Below are positions 7,155 through 14,605 of a DNA stretch of 64,000 nucleotides, piece by piece (the first letter of the stretch is position 1; each line of letters starts with the position of its first letter). This DNA is from Deinococcus murrayi DSM 11303. Lineage in GTDB: Bacteria > Deinococcota > Deinococci > Deinococcales > Deinococcaceae. A program made the position numbers and the translations under genes. The DNA is taken from contig NZ_AXWT01000001.1 in assembly GCF_000482805.1 (NCBI RefSeq), forward strand, positions 18,966-82,965, given 5' to 3'. Below the pieces are notes generated by a model. The model did not search any database. It was not told the DNA's origin and worked only from the letters and a program-made list of their open reading frames with translations.

Positions 7155-7926
7155 GGGTCGTTAGCCGCACAATGCGGTGCGTTCCGCTGGGCAGGCGAAT
7201 GCTGTCCCCTTCGATGACCGCCGTGGCTGGGTCCATCTCCACGCCGTTGACAATCAGCCGCCGGACAGTCGGGTAGACCACAGGCTCCTGGCCTGCGAGC
7301 GCCGCCGCCTGCTCGCGCAGCATCCCGATAACAGCTCGGTAACGCCGCAGCCGGTCTTCCAGGCCGTTCTGCCCCCCGTTGATACCCTTCGTGACGGCAA
7401 TCATGTCCCCCGCGTCGGCATGGCGATTGAGGCCGCGCGTGGCCCAGTAGGCCCCGCAGACCGCCGCGCTCACGTCTGCCTGGAGCATCAGCCCAGGGTT
7501 CCCCTCCAGGTCCCTGCCAATCAGGCCTCCGTAGGTGCGGTAGGCGTCCCGCCCGGTGAGCTGCGGCCAGCCCCGCCCCCGGTAGGTCCAGCCGTCGTTG
7601 CTGCCGGGGCGGTTGCCCATGCGCCCGTTGTAGACCTTGTTCGCCAGCGCCTGCGGGTTGCCCGCGTAGGGCTGGGCCGAGGCCAGCGTCGGGAAGCGGT
7701 TCGGCCAGACCTCGGTGAGGCGCTGGGCCGAGTAGTTCAGGTTCTCGCTCTGACAGATGAAGTTGGATTCGTGCGCCCAGGAGGCCAAAAACATTGCCAT
7801 CCTCTCGGGCGTACGGTCAATCTCGTATTTCGCTAGGACGGGGAGTAAGGCGTCGACCACAAGCTGAGGGCTGGGGTTGCTTGGAGCGACGGCCCGAATA
7901 TGATCAACGTTCAGGACTAAGTTCAT
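7138..7926 (-). CDS. Endolysin, GH19 chitinase-like
   Basis: 262 residues from the ATG at 7926. The catalytic region has MFLASWAHES with the expected catalytic Glu, then ENLNYSA and later GWTYRGRGWPQLTGR, all typical of GH19-family phage lysins that cut the glycan strand of peptidoglycan. The C-terminal 55 residues are a separate small domain, probably wall-binding. Codons 1-45 form a second, diverged copy of the lysin start: the older copy survives at 8626-8775 on the far side of the inserted HNH gene. A terminator hairpin lies only 20 nt upstream of this start. Confidence 0.88.
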   Translation of the reverse strand: MNLVLNVDHIRAVAPSNPSPQLVVDALLPVLAKYEIDRTPERMAMFLASWAHESNFICQSENLNYSAQRLTEVWPNRFPTLASAQPYAGNPQALANKVYNGRMGNRPGSNDGWTYRGRGWPQLTGRDAYRTYGGLIGRDLEGNPGLMLQADVSAAVCGAYWATRGLNRHADAGDMIAVTKGINGGQNGLEDRLRRYRAVIGMLREQAAALAGQEPVVYPTVRRLIVNGVEMDPATAVIEGDSIRLPSGTHRIVRLTTHVATR

Positions 7927-7939
7927 GCGTGCCTCGCAA

Positions 7940-7963
7940 CAAAAAACCGCGCCAGGAGCGCGG
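7940..7963 (-). terminator. Intrinsic terminator just upstream of lysin
   Basis: On the minus strand CCGCGC, a 5-base loop and GCGCGG are followed by six or seven T residues and TTGCG. It lies 14 nt before the lysin start codon. Leftward transcripts from the tail region would be cut before the lysin unless readthrough or antitermination occurs. Confidence 0.75.
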
Positions 7964-8048
7964 GGAGGGGTATTATAGGAGACGTGAGTGCCGGGGTAAC
8001 GGTGCGTCCAACACCCCCCGGCGCGGCCAGTACATAGGAGGTACTGAC

Positions 8049-8621
8049 ATGGAAAGCATAGCCTGTGCTTATTGCGGCAAGGTATTTCTCTCCACTCAGG
8101 CAAGGAGACGTTTTTGCTCCGTAGAGTGCGGTAACACAAACCGCCGGTCCATGAGTAAGGAGCGCCTACAGGAGAAGCTTCTCAAGCATCGACAGATCGA
8201 CAGCACTACAGGTTGCTGGGAGTGGACTGCGGGGCTAGGCAGAAAGAGCTACGGCGTTGTCACCGTCGCGTACAAGCAATATCGGGTGCCCCGTCTATCA
8301 GCACACGTTTACCTGGGGTTTGATCTGACTTCACAGCAGATCGTCTGTCATAGGTGCGATAACCCGCGCTGCTTCAACCCAGACCACCTGTTCATGGGCA
8401 CCTTGAGCGACAACATGCAGGACATGCTGGCGAAGGGAAGGCAAAATCCACCCAAAGGTAGTCGCAACGGGCAGGCGCGGCTAACGGAAGATGATGTCAG
8501 AGAGATCCGCAGACTGGGTAAATCCGGGGTGCATCAACGCGAGGTTGCCGAACGATTTGGCATCAGCTACAGCTACGCCAACAACGTCATCAACGGTGAA
8601 CGCTGGAAGCACGTTGAGTAG
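8049..8621 (+). CDS. HNH homing-type endonuclease inserted in the lysin gene
   Basis: 190 residues from the ATG at 8049, which has a strong AGGAGGT site. Residues 5-25 form a Cys-rich zinc motif (CAYC then CSVEC). The nuclease core is the HNH_3 type: CHRCDNPRCFNPDHLFMGT with downstream DN. The last 45 residues are a helix-turn-helix of the kind used by homing enzymes for DNA contact. It is the only rightward gene in the lysis region and lies between two copies of the lysin 5' end. This fits a free-standing homing gene that entered the lysin locus. Confidence 0.9.
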   Translation: MESIACAYCGKVFLSTQARRRFCSVECGNTNRRSMSKERLQEKLLKHRQIDSTTGCWEWTAGLGRKSYGVVTVAYKQYRVPRLSAHVYLGFDLTSQQIVCHRCDNPRCFNPDHLFMGTLSDNMQDMLAKGRQNPPKGSRNGQARLTEDDVREIRRLGKSGVHQREVAERFGISYSYANNVINGERWKHVE

Positions 8622-8625
8622 CCCC

Positions 8626-8775
8626 TCACTGCGCCAGGAACATGCCCAGCCGCTCCGGGGTGCGGTCAATCTCGTACTGCGCCACCACCGGGGCCAGCGC
8701 CCGCGCCACCGCTTCGGGGTCGGGGTTGCTGGGGGCCACGGCGCGGATGTGCTCGGTGTTCAGGGTCGGGGTCAT
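8626..8775 (-). pseudogene. Orphaned original 5' end of the lysin gene
   Basis: A 49-codon open frame (ATG at 8775, TGA at 8626-8628) whose product matches the first 48 residues of the intact lysin at about 33 positions, including HIRAVAPSNP and YEIDRTPER, and stops after MFLAQ. Its ATG overlaps the upstream gene's TGA by 4 nt, the normal coupling in this phage, so it marks the ancestral lysin start. The HNH gene separates it from the functional lysin, which has a new start. Confidence 0.88.
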
Positions 8776-9227
8776 GGGCAGTCTCCTGCGGGGGTCAGCC
8801 GCCCCTGCAACTCGGCGATTTTCTGGGCCTGCGCCTGGTTCTCGAACTCCAGGTCGCTCACCTGCGCGAGCAGCTCGCTGCTGTGCCGGGTGGCCGTCTG
8901 GAGGTCCGTTTTCAGGCGCTCGTTCTCGGCGGTCAGGGTCGCGTTCAGCAGCTCGACCGCCGCCCGCTCGCCTTCGAGTTTGCGGACGCGTTCCTTGAGC
9001 TGGTCGTTCTCGCGTTCCAGCGTCTCGGCACGCTGCTCGGTGCGGGCGAGCTTGGCTTCCAGTTCTTTGATTTCGGCATCCTGCTTGTCGAGCCGCTTTT
9101 CGAGCCGCTCAATCATGGCCTGCTCCGCCGATTTCGCAGCGCTGAGGCGGTTGTGCAAAAACCCCATGTAGCCGACCACGATGGTGCCCGTCGAGGCGAT
9201 GATGGCGGTGATGATGGCGGGGTCCAT
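8772..9227 (-). CDS. Membrane-anchored coiled-coil protein of lysis cassette
   Basis: 151 residues. Residues 5-22 are one hydrophobic helix at the N-terminus; residues about 28-145 are an almost unbroken coiled coil rich in Glu, Lys, Arg and Leu. The start shares a base with the preceding stop (TGATG). The topology suggests a membrane tether with a long helical rod, as in some spanin-like or holin-associated lysis proteins. It lies directly upstream of the original lysin start and is coupled to it. Confidence 0.7.
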   Translation of the reverse strand: MDPAIITAIIASTGTIVVGYMGFLHNRLSAAKSAEQAMIERLEKRLDKQDAEIKELEAKLARTEQRAETLERENDQLKERVRKLEGERAAVELLNATLTAENERLKTDLQTATRHSSELLAQVSDLEFENQAQAQKIAELQGRLTPAGDCP

Positions 9228-9616
9228 CAACCCCCCCGGTGGCCGGTTTCCGTCGCCGTCGCATACGCGATGCAGAGCGCGAGGATGCCGTAGGTGGTGG
9301 TGCCCGTGAGGATGGTGCCCGCTCCCAGCGTGAAGCTGACGGTCACCGACAGATGAAAAAAAACGGCAGCGAGGTAAGCCAGCCGCCGGGGCAGCCCGGC
9401 GGGCAGGGCGAGCAGCAGCAGCCCGGTGATGACCGCCCCCGCCCCCCAGGCGAGCTGGGGCAGCCAGGCCATCCCCTGAAACGAGCGCCCCTGGCCGAAC
9501 AGGTCGGGCTGAAAGAGGCACACCAGCCCGAAGCCCAGGGTTATCAGTGCGGTGAAGAGCCGAAAAAGCCAGTGCGCGCCGCCGCAGAGGTGGCGCAGGG
9601 TGGACAACGTGGGCAA
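9227..9616 (-). CDS. Polytopic membrane protein, holin candidate
   Basis: 129 residues with four predicted membrane helices (about residues 15-35, 50-72, 79-98 and 102-120). Small four-helix membrane proteins next to lysin genes are often holins, but no specific family is recognised. Coupled by TGATG to the coiled-coil gene. Preceded by a terminator hairpin that follows the fibre gene. Confidence 0.65.
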   Translation of the reverse strand: MPTLSTLRHLCGGAHWLFRLFTALITLGFGLVCLFQPDLFGQGRSFQGMAWLPQLAWGAGAVITGLLLLALPAGLPRRLAYLAAVFFHLSVTVSFTLGAGTILTGTTTYGILALCIAYATATETGHRGG

Positions 9617-9645
9617 AGGGTACCTCGGAAGGGAGGGGAAGGAAG

Positions 9646-9676
9646 AGAAAAGGAGGCGCCCCCGCCCTGGGGGCGC
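9646..9676 (-). terminator. Hairpin after the fibre gene
   Basis: GCGCCCCC at 9656-9663 pairs with GGGGGCGC at 9669-9676 across a 5-base loop. Read leftward it is followed by CTCCTTTTCTCTT, a pyrimidine-rich tract. It separates tail and lysis genes. Confidence 0.6.
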
Positions 9677-9681
9677 GGGGG

Positions 9682-10596
9682 TTAGGGAGTCGTGCTATAC
9701 GCCGGGCCGTAGTAGAGGGTGCCATCTGGGGCGCGGTAGACCGGGCGGGGTGGGGTGACCCCGATGTAGAGGGCCTGGCCGCCGTTGGGGAGGTGAGCGA
9801 GGTCGGAGACGCGGGGCACGTCAATGGGGTCGAGGGGGCCGAGGACCCCCTTCGCGACCGCGCCCAGGAACGCGAGCAGGGGAATGCCGCTCCCGACAAT
9901 GTTGGTGTCAAACGACATTGCGCCGATATACGTCAGGAGGCCCCCCGCGAGCGGGGCGGGCAGAGTGGGCGCGGCAGAGGTGGCGAAACGCGGTGTCAGC
10001 GCGCCATCATTCCGGACAACAATGACGAGGTATTGACCTGCCTGCACGTTGACCACCCCGTCCAGCGTGCACGCATGCTCCGCCACAGCGTTGCCGATAG
10101 CGGCCACCCCCGTCGCCTGCACGGTCGCGGCAGAGGTGGCATAGTCTGGCCCCGTCACGTGGACTTCGATGGGGACATTGCCCGTGTAGTCCAGAGAGTG
10201 CCACGTCATCCGGAGCCGGTTGAACGCCAGCGCCTGCTGCGCCCTGTAGTGCAGCCGGAACCCCGCGTAGTAACGGTTGGGACCCAACTCGCCATCTCGC
10301 GGGGCCGAGTTGTATTCCACAACCTGCGCGTTGCCGCCCTGCAGGTACACGGGGCCAACGCCACCGGCGGGCGGCGGCGCACCCCCCACAGGATTGACCC
10401 AGCCCGCTTCCCCATCTCCCGGCCCGGTTTTCGTCAGCACCTGCCCCACACTCCCGCCGGACGGCAGCCCCGCGCCGGAGCCACCCCCCGTCAAGTGCGC
10501 GGTCAGCGGATTGCCCTCCGTCCCGTCGCCCGTAATGGTGGTGCCGTCCGTCACGACGGCGTTTTGCAGACCGATGGTGATGTTTTTAATACTCAT
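9682..10596 (-). CDS. Tail fibre or receptor-contact protein
   Basis: 304 residues. The N-terminal 80 residues have the low-complexity Gly/Thr/Ser segment and the GSVGQVLTKTGPGDG motif seen repeatedly in phage fibre and appendage proteins, where it precedes a beta-rich stalk. The remainder is beta-rich and hydrophobic, likely the receptor-facing part. It is the last gene before the lysis cassette, a typical place for host-range determinants. Confidence 0.65.
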   Translation of the reverse strand: MSIKNITIGLQNAVVTDGTTITGDGTEGNPLTAHLTGGGSGAGLPSGGSVGQVLTKTGPGDGEAGWVNPVGGAPPPAGGVGPVYLQGGNAQVVEYNSAPRDGELGPNRYYAGFRLHYRAQQALAFNRLRMTWHSLDYTGNVPIEVHVTGPDYATSAATVQATGVAAIGNAVAEHACTLDGVVNVQAGQYLVIVVRNDGALTPRFATSAAPTLPAPLAGGLLTYIGAMSFDTNIVGSGIPLLAFLGAVAKGVLGPLDPIDVPRVSDLAHLPNGGQALYIGVTPPRPVYRAPDGTLYYGPAYSTTP

Positions 10597-11042
10597 AGCC
10601 CCCCCCCACTGGGTGCGTCGCCCAGATACGTCACGTGCAAGGTCGGTGCGCCACTCGCGGCCACCACGCGCAGGTTCAGCAGGTCCGGGCCGCTGACTTC
10701 CCAGACCGTGCCATCCCCCCAGCGCTCCCCGTCCGTGGGGGTGGGTTGAGGCTGGCAGGTGGCGATGCGGACCGCTCCCCCCTCCACGGCGACACGGGCC
10801 GCCCGCGCCCCCGCTGGGATGGCCGGGAGCGCCTGCACCTGCGCGGTCATGGTGACGGTCGAGCGCGAGAGGGAAACGAGGGGCGCGGTGTCGGGGGCGG
10901 AGCCGCCACTCACCACCGTGACGGGCAGGGGCGCGGCGAGGCTCACCGGGACCGCGAACTCGCCATCGGCGGGGTCCGCGACGCCGAGGATGGCACGGTT
11001 GTAGCGCCAGAGATTGAGCAGGCCGACTCGTAGGTTGAGCAT
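10593..11042 (-). CDS. Hypothetical virion protein
   Basis: 149 residues from the ATG at 11042, chosen because it has GGAGGT five bases upstream; an earlier GTG at 11048 is too close to that site. Beta-rich, no recognised motif. Its stop overlaps the fibre start by 4 nt. Position between baseplate-like genes and the fibre suggests a tail-tip part or fibre adaptor. Confidence 0.6.
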   Translation of the reverse strand: MLNLRVGLLNLWRYNRAILGVADPADGEFAVPVSLAAPLPVTVVSGGSAPDTAPLVSLSRSTVTMTAQVQALPAIPAGARAARVAVEGGAVRIATCQPQPTPTDGERWGDGTVWEVSGPDLLNLRVVAASGAPTLHVTYLGDAPSGGGL

Positions 11043-11062
11043 GATCACCTCCAGAAAGGTCA

Positions 11063-11089
11063 GCCCCAGCCGGGTGCGGGGGCTGGGGC
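11063..11089 (-). terminator. Stem-loop in intergenic gap of tail operon
   Basis: A 9-bp perfect stem, 11063-11071 with 11081-11089, loop of 9. Read leftward only a weak TGACCTTT follows. It may attenuate transcription or stabilise mRNA ends rather than terminate fully. Confidence 0.45.
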
Positions 11090-11101
11090 GGGGAGAGGGG
11101 G

Positions 11102-11782
11102 CTACTGGGGCAGGCCGGGGGTCAGGGGGAGGTGGTAGTGCGCTCCCTCTTCACCCGCAGGCGCAGGCTCCACCAGGTGCAGGTAGGGAGGCCCACCCAG
11201 CGGCCAGACCACCTCCGTGAGGCGGCGCATCACCGCTGTGGGCGCGGTTGGCACCCGGACGACGGCGAGGCCTTCCAGAGGCTCCTCCAGCACATCGAGC
11301 GCGGGGTAGCCCGGCAACTGGTCGTAACTGCCGTTCAGCGCCACGGCTTCCAAGCCAGCGGGCCAGTTGGGGCGATCCGCGAGCAGGCCCACGCTCACCC
11401 CCCGTGGGACGTAGAGGTTCAGATCAACGTGCGTTTGAACCCCCCTCTCCCATCTCGTCTGCGGCACGACCACCTCCGTCCAACCCTCATCCCAAGGGTT
11501 GGGCCGGACGACCAGGGTCGCGATCATGCTGCCCAGCGTCCCCGCCGCGAAATCCGGAGAACTGATGCCCATCTCCAAGGCGGGGGGCGAAGCCTGAGGG
11601 CCGGTGAAGACCATGAGCCCGGCCACTCGGAGGGCCACCCCCCGGAGGGAAACCTTCACCTGCCTCACCTCGCTGCTGGGCGTCGGGGACAGCCCCTGAT
11701 CGAGCAGTCGCGCGACGTGCGTGTAGTTTCCAGCCAGCATGTCCTGGTGCATGGCCTTGGTCGGATACGGTCCTGCGCTCAT
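11102..11782 (-). CDS. Hypothetical virion protein (tail region)
   Basis: 226 residues, unrecognised. The N-terminal 40 residues are polar and helical; the rest alternates beta-rich stretches with Pro-rich loops, including a central segment with paired Trp residues. ATG start overlaps the upstream gene's stop (ATGA). The position suggests a baseplate or appendage part. No membrane helix or enzyme motif is visible. Confidence 0.62.
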   Translation of the reverse strand: MSAGPYPTKAMHQDMLAGNYTHVARLLDQGLSPTPSSEVRQVKVSLRGVALRVAGLMVFTGPQASPPALEMGISSPDFAAGTLGSMIATLVVRPNPWDEGWTEVVVPQTRWERGVQTHVDLNLYVPRGVSVGLLADRPNWPAGLEAVALNGSYDQLPGYPALDVLEEPLEGLAVVRVPTAPTAVMRRLTEVVWPLGGPPYLHLVEPAPAGEEGAHYHLPLTPGLPQ

Positions 11783-12240
11783 AGGCCCTCTCTCTCCACC
11801 GACTCGTATCCCTGGGCGTCCGCCGTGGCGGCCCCGTCAGAGATGGTCTGATAGCCGTCCGCGTCGGTGGTCGCGTCGGCGTTGGTGATGGTCTGGTAGC
11901 CCTGCGCGTCGGTGATGACGGTGTAGGGGTCCAGGCCGGGGACCCCAGGCCCCGGCTCAGGCGGCGGGGCCTCGTCCACGGGGGCCAGCGCCCGGAGGGT
12001 AGTCACGCTGGCGCTCTCGTCTGTGCGGGTCAGCCGCAGCAGGCCAGGGGCGAGGGCGTGAGGGTAGGAGGGTGCCTCCCAGGTTGTGCCGCCATCCCCG
12101 CTGACCTCCACGGCAGCGGGGGGGCCGTGCTGGCCGAGCAGGATATACCCGGCGAGGCCACCGCGCCCGGCGGTGACCTCCAGGATGAGGCCGCTCGCCG
12201 GGGTGGCCCCGGCGAGCAGGATGGGATTGGGGATGTGCAT
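11779..12240 (-). CDS. Virion protein with short C-terminal repeats
   Basis: 153 residues from the ATG at 12240, preceded by AAGGAG. The last 50 residues contain three imperfect copies of a unit of about 17 residues of the form DAQGYQTI...AT (the second has DADGYQTI, the third DAQGYESV). Short Asp/Gly/Tyr repeats of this kind occur in phage appendage proteins. The N-terminal part is beta-rich. Coupled by ATGA to the next gene. Confidence 0.65.
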   Translation of the reverse strand: MHIPNPILLAGATPASGLILEVTAGRGGLAGYILLGQHGPPAAVEVSGDGGTTWEAPSYPHALAPGLLRLTRTDESASVTTLRALAPVDEAPPPEPGPGVPGLDPYTVITDAQGYQTITNADATTDADGYQTISDGAATADAQGYESVEREGL

Positions 12241-12248
12241 GGGACTCC

Positions 12249-14303
12249 TTAAATGAGGATGGGACCGCTCTCGCCTGGCACTGGCATGACCCGCACGCAC
12301 AGCAGGGCGCGGCTGCACTGTCCCTCGTACTCCAGGGTGTAGGCGGCGGCCACCGGCACCGGCACCACGTAGGGATGCCAACCGCGCCGCTCGTCTGCGT
12401 TATGACCGAGTTTGCTCAGGGTGACGCTCTCTCCGTTCACCGTGATGGTGTCCGCCCTGGTCCGCAGCCGCAGCACCAGCGCTGCCTCCCACGTCTCGCC
12501 GGGGTCGTCCCCGCTGGCCGGGCGGGGCGGGTCCGGCAGCTTGAACGTCAGCGTGAGCGGGCCGCGTGTGCTGGTGCGGTCGTTCAGCTCCTCAGGCCAC
12601 TCGGCAGGCGGGTACAGCACCCTCTTGGCGACTTTCGCCCGCACGTCCTCTCCTGCCACGGTGGCCGTCAGCGGCAGCAGCAGCGGCGCTTCCCCCCGCC
12701 GGAGCGGTTCGTCGTGCTCCACCGCTCCGGTCACGTCCGCCAGCGTGAGGCCCAGCGGGGCGGCGGGGACCGGAGGCGGTTTCTGTGGCCGCCTGCCGGG
12801 CCGCCCGGTCCAGTTCCAGTGTGTGGGGCGCTTCGGCGCGTCCGGGGCTTCGCCCCTCTTGTAGCTGTCCCGCCAGGGGTCGTGTGCGGCGATGGCCCGC
12901 GTCTCCCCCTGGCAGTCGCACCAGGCCCACTGGGGCGGCCAGGTATTGAAGAGGGTGCCCACCGAGTTGAATCCGACGAACGCCCCTGGCGAGACCCGCA
13001 AAATCTCTCGCTCGAACTGCTCGCGGGGGATGGCGGCCCGGCTGCCATCGGGCCGTACCGCCGTCACGGTGGTTTTAGAGGCGTGCAGCACGATGACACG
13101 CTCCCAGTCCATCGTGCCGTCCTCGCGCACCAACGGCGTGTCCCGCAGCGCTGCCCAGGTGCCGCCCCGGAACGTATGCCCGAAAGCGGTGAGAGTGGCC
13201 GCAGGCTCCCCCTCCCCACCGTCCAACCTCCCTAGGGCAGCCTGGCGCGGGCCGTCTACCCGGACGGCACCTCCCCAGGCGCGGAACGAGGGGCCTGTTG
13301 GCATCGGTCGTTGTCCCCACGCGGTGCGCTCGATGTCGCGCAGTACGGTGGCAGCCTCTGCTAAGGGAAGGCCTCGCCGGGTCACATAGGCGACGGGTCG
13401 GTACTCCCTGGAATAGGTCTGTGCCCCCTCGCCATAGACCGCTACCCAATCCATCAGCGGGGTGGCCCCTGGAGGCCGGACGCCCCAGGTCTGCTGGGTG
13501 AGGGAGGCGATGGTCAGCCAACAGTCCACCAGGGTGGCGATGACCTCGCCAGTTTGCTCAGAGTAGTGATGGCCCCGCACCGCCGTCACCTCGTGGAAGT
13601 ACGTCAGGGGGCCGTCGAGCCACCCGACCGCCACGTCGCCCCACCGCCACACCCCCCGAACGTGCCCCTGCACATAGGTCTGGACCAGTTGGTGCACGTC
13701 CTTGGGGTCGCTGCCCCACTTGTTGATGACGACCTCGCGGTAGGCGTCGGCTACGCGGGTGGTGTCCGCGTCCGGGGTGCGGTAGGCGTCCCGGCTGGTG
13801 CGTGGCAAAAAGAACTCCCATTGAAAATCCCATGCCCGCACCGTCTGCGTCTGCGTCAGCGCGGGATAGGCTCGTTCCTCCCGGCCTCCGTCATAGCGCT
13901 GGAGCGTGTCATAAAAGCGCCAACGGTTCACGCCCCCCGCCCGTTCCTGAACGTTTACCGCCGTGCCGCTGCCCATCACCCAGTGGGTGTACGTGACCTC
14001 CTCGCCCGTCACCGCGTCGCGCCAGGTATAGGCGGGGTCCCGGTACCTAAAACGCTCCGGCGTCCGCTCAAAGCGCACCGCCGGAGGAGAGAGTTCAGGG
14101 GCATAGTCGATGTCGTCTTTAAAGAAGCTCAGCGTGCGGGCGTCGTGGTCTACCGCTGGTGCGCCTGCCAGCTCGGTGAGTTTGCCGTCATCCAGCACCA
14201 CGAACTGGGGCACCCCGCTCGTGCCGCGCTCGCCTCCGAAGACGCCGCCCGCGCCCGTATATGGGATATGCAACTCGCTCGTCTGGGAGTCGGGGCCGGT
14301 CAC
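12249..14303 (-). CDS. Large virion protein (tail tip or appendage)
   Basis: 684 residues, Trp- and Tyr-rich, predicted largely beta structure, no recognised enzyme motif. The last 80 residues look like a separate beta-sandwich. Size, composition and place after the tail hub gene suggest a structural component of the tail tip. The start overlaps the upstream small gene by 4 nt. A high-G+C antisense frame over part of this gene is judged not real. Confidence 0.65.
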   Translation of the reverse strand: MTGPDSQTSELHIPYTGAGGVFGGERGTSGVPQFVVLDDGKLTELAGAPAVDHDARTLSFFKDDIDYAPELSPPAVRFERTPERFRYRDPAYTWRDAVTGEEVTYTHWVMGSGTAVNVQERAGGVNRWRFYDTLQRYDGGREERAYPALTQTQTVRAWDFQWEFFLPRTSRDAYRTPDADTTRVADAYREVVINKWGSDPKDVHQLVQTYVQGHVRGVWRWGDVAVGWLDGPLTYFHEVTAVRGHHYSEQTGEVIATLVDCWLTIASLTQQTWGVRPPGATPLMDWVAVYGEGAQTYSREYRPVAYVTRRGLPLAEAATVLRDIERTAWGQRPMPTGPSFRAWGGAVRVDGPRQAALGRLDGGEGEPAATLTAFGHTFRGGTWAALRDTPLVREDGTMDWERVIVLHASKTTVTAVRPDGSRAAIPREQFEREILRVSPGAFVGFNSVGTLFNTWPPQWAWCDCQGETRAIAAHDPWRDSYKRGEAPDAPKRPTHWNWTGRPGRRPQKPPPVPAAPLGLTLADVTGAVEHDEPLRRGEAPLLLPLTATVAGEDVRAKVAKRVLYPPAEWPEELNDRTSTRGPLTLTFKLPDPPRPASGDDPGETWEAALVLRLRTRADTITVNGESVTLSKLGHNADERRGWHPYVVPVPVAAAYTLEYEGQCSRALLCVRVMPVPGESGPILI

Positions 14304-14605
14304 ATCGGCTCACCTCCGAACCGTTGCCGGGTGATGGCCCACAGGCCAGGTCGCTGCGGAGAGTCATAGGCGGGGGGCGGGGGGATGAAGGCCTCATCCA
14401 GCACCGGGCGGGCCTTCAGCGGGGGCATGTCGGGTTGCCCCGTCTGAGGATTCCCCGCCGGGAGCGGGGGACGGCGGTGGGGAGCCAGCGGTGGTACGGG
14501 CTGCGGGCGGGTCGGCGATTCCTCACCCTCATCCTCGCAACAGCAGCAGCACCCCTCTCCCACCAGGGCCAGCACGGTTTGCCTCGTTTCCTCGTCCATC
14601 CTCAC
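14300..14605 (-). CDS. Small Cys-cluster, Pro-rich protein
   Basis: 101 residues. Residues 19-23 are five consecutive cysteines following a short helix, then an acidic patch and a long Pro-rich region. No family is recognised. Overlaps by 4 nt with both neighbours, so it is very likely translated. The Cys run may bind metal or form disulphides in the virion; nothing in the sequence decides. Confidence 0.6.
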   Translation of the reverse strand: MRMDEETRQTVLALVGEGCCCCCEDEGEESPTRPQPVPPLAPHRRPPLPAGNPQTGQPDMPPLKARPVLDEAFIPPPPAYDSPQRPGLWAITRQRFGGEPM

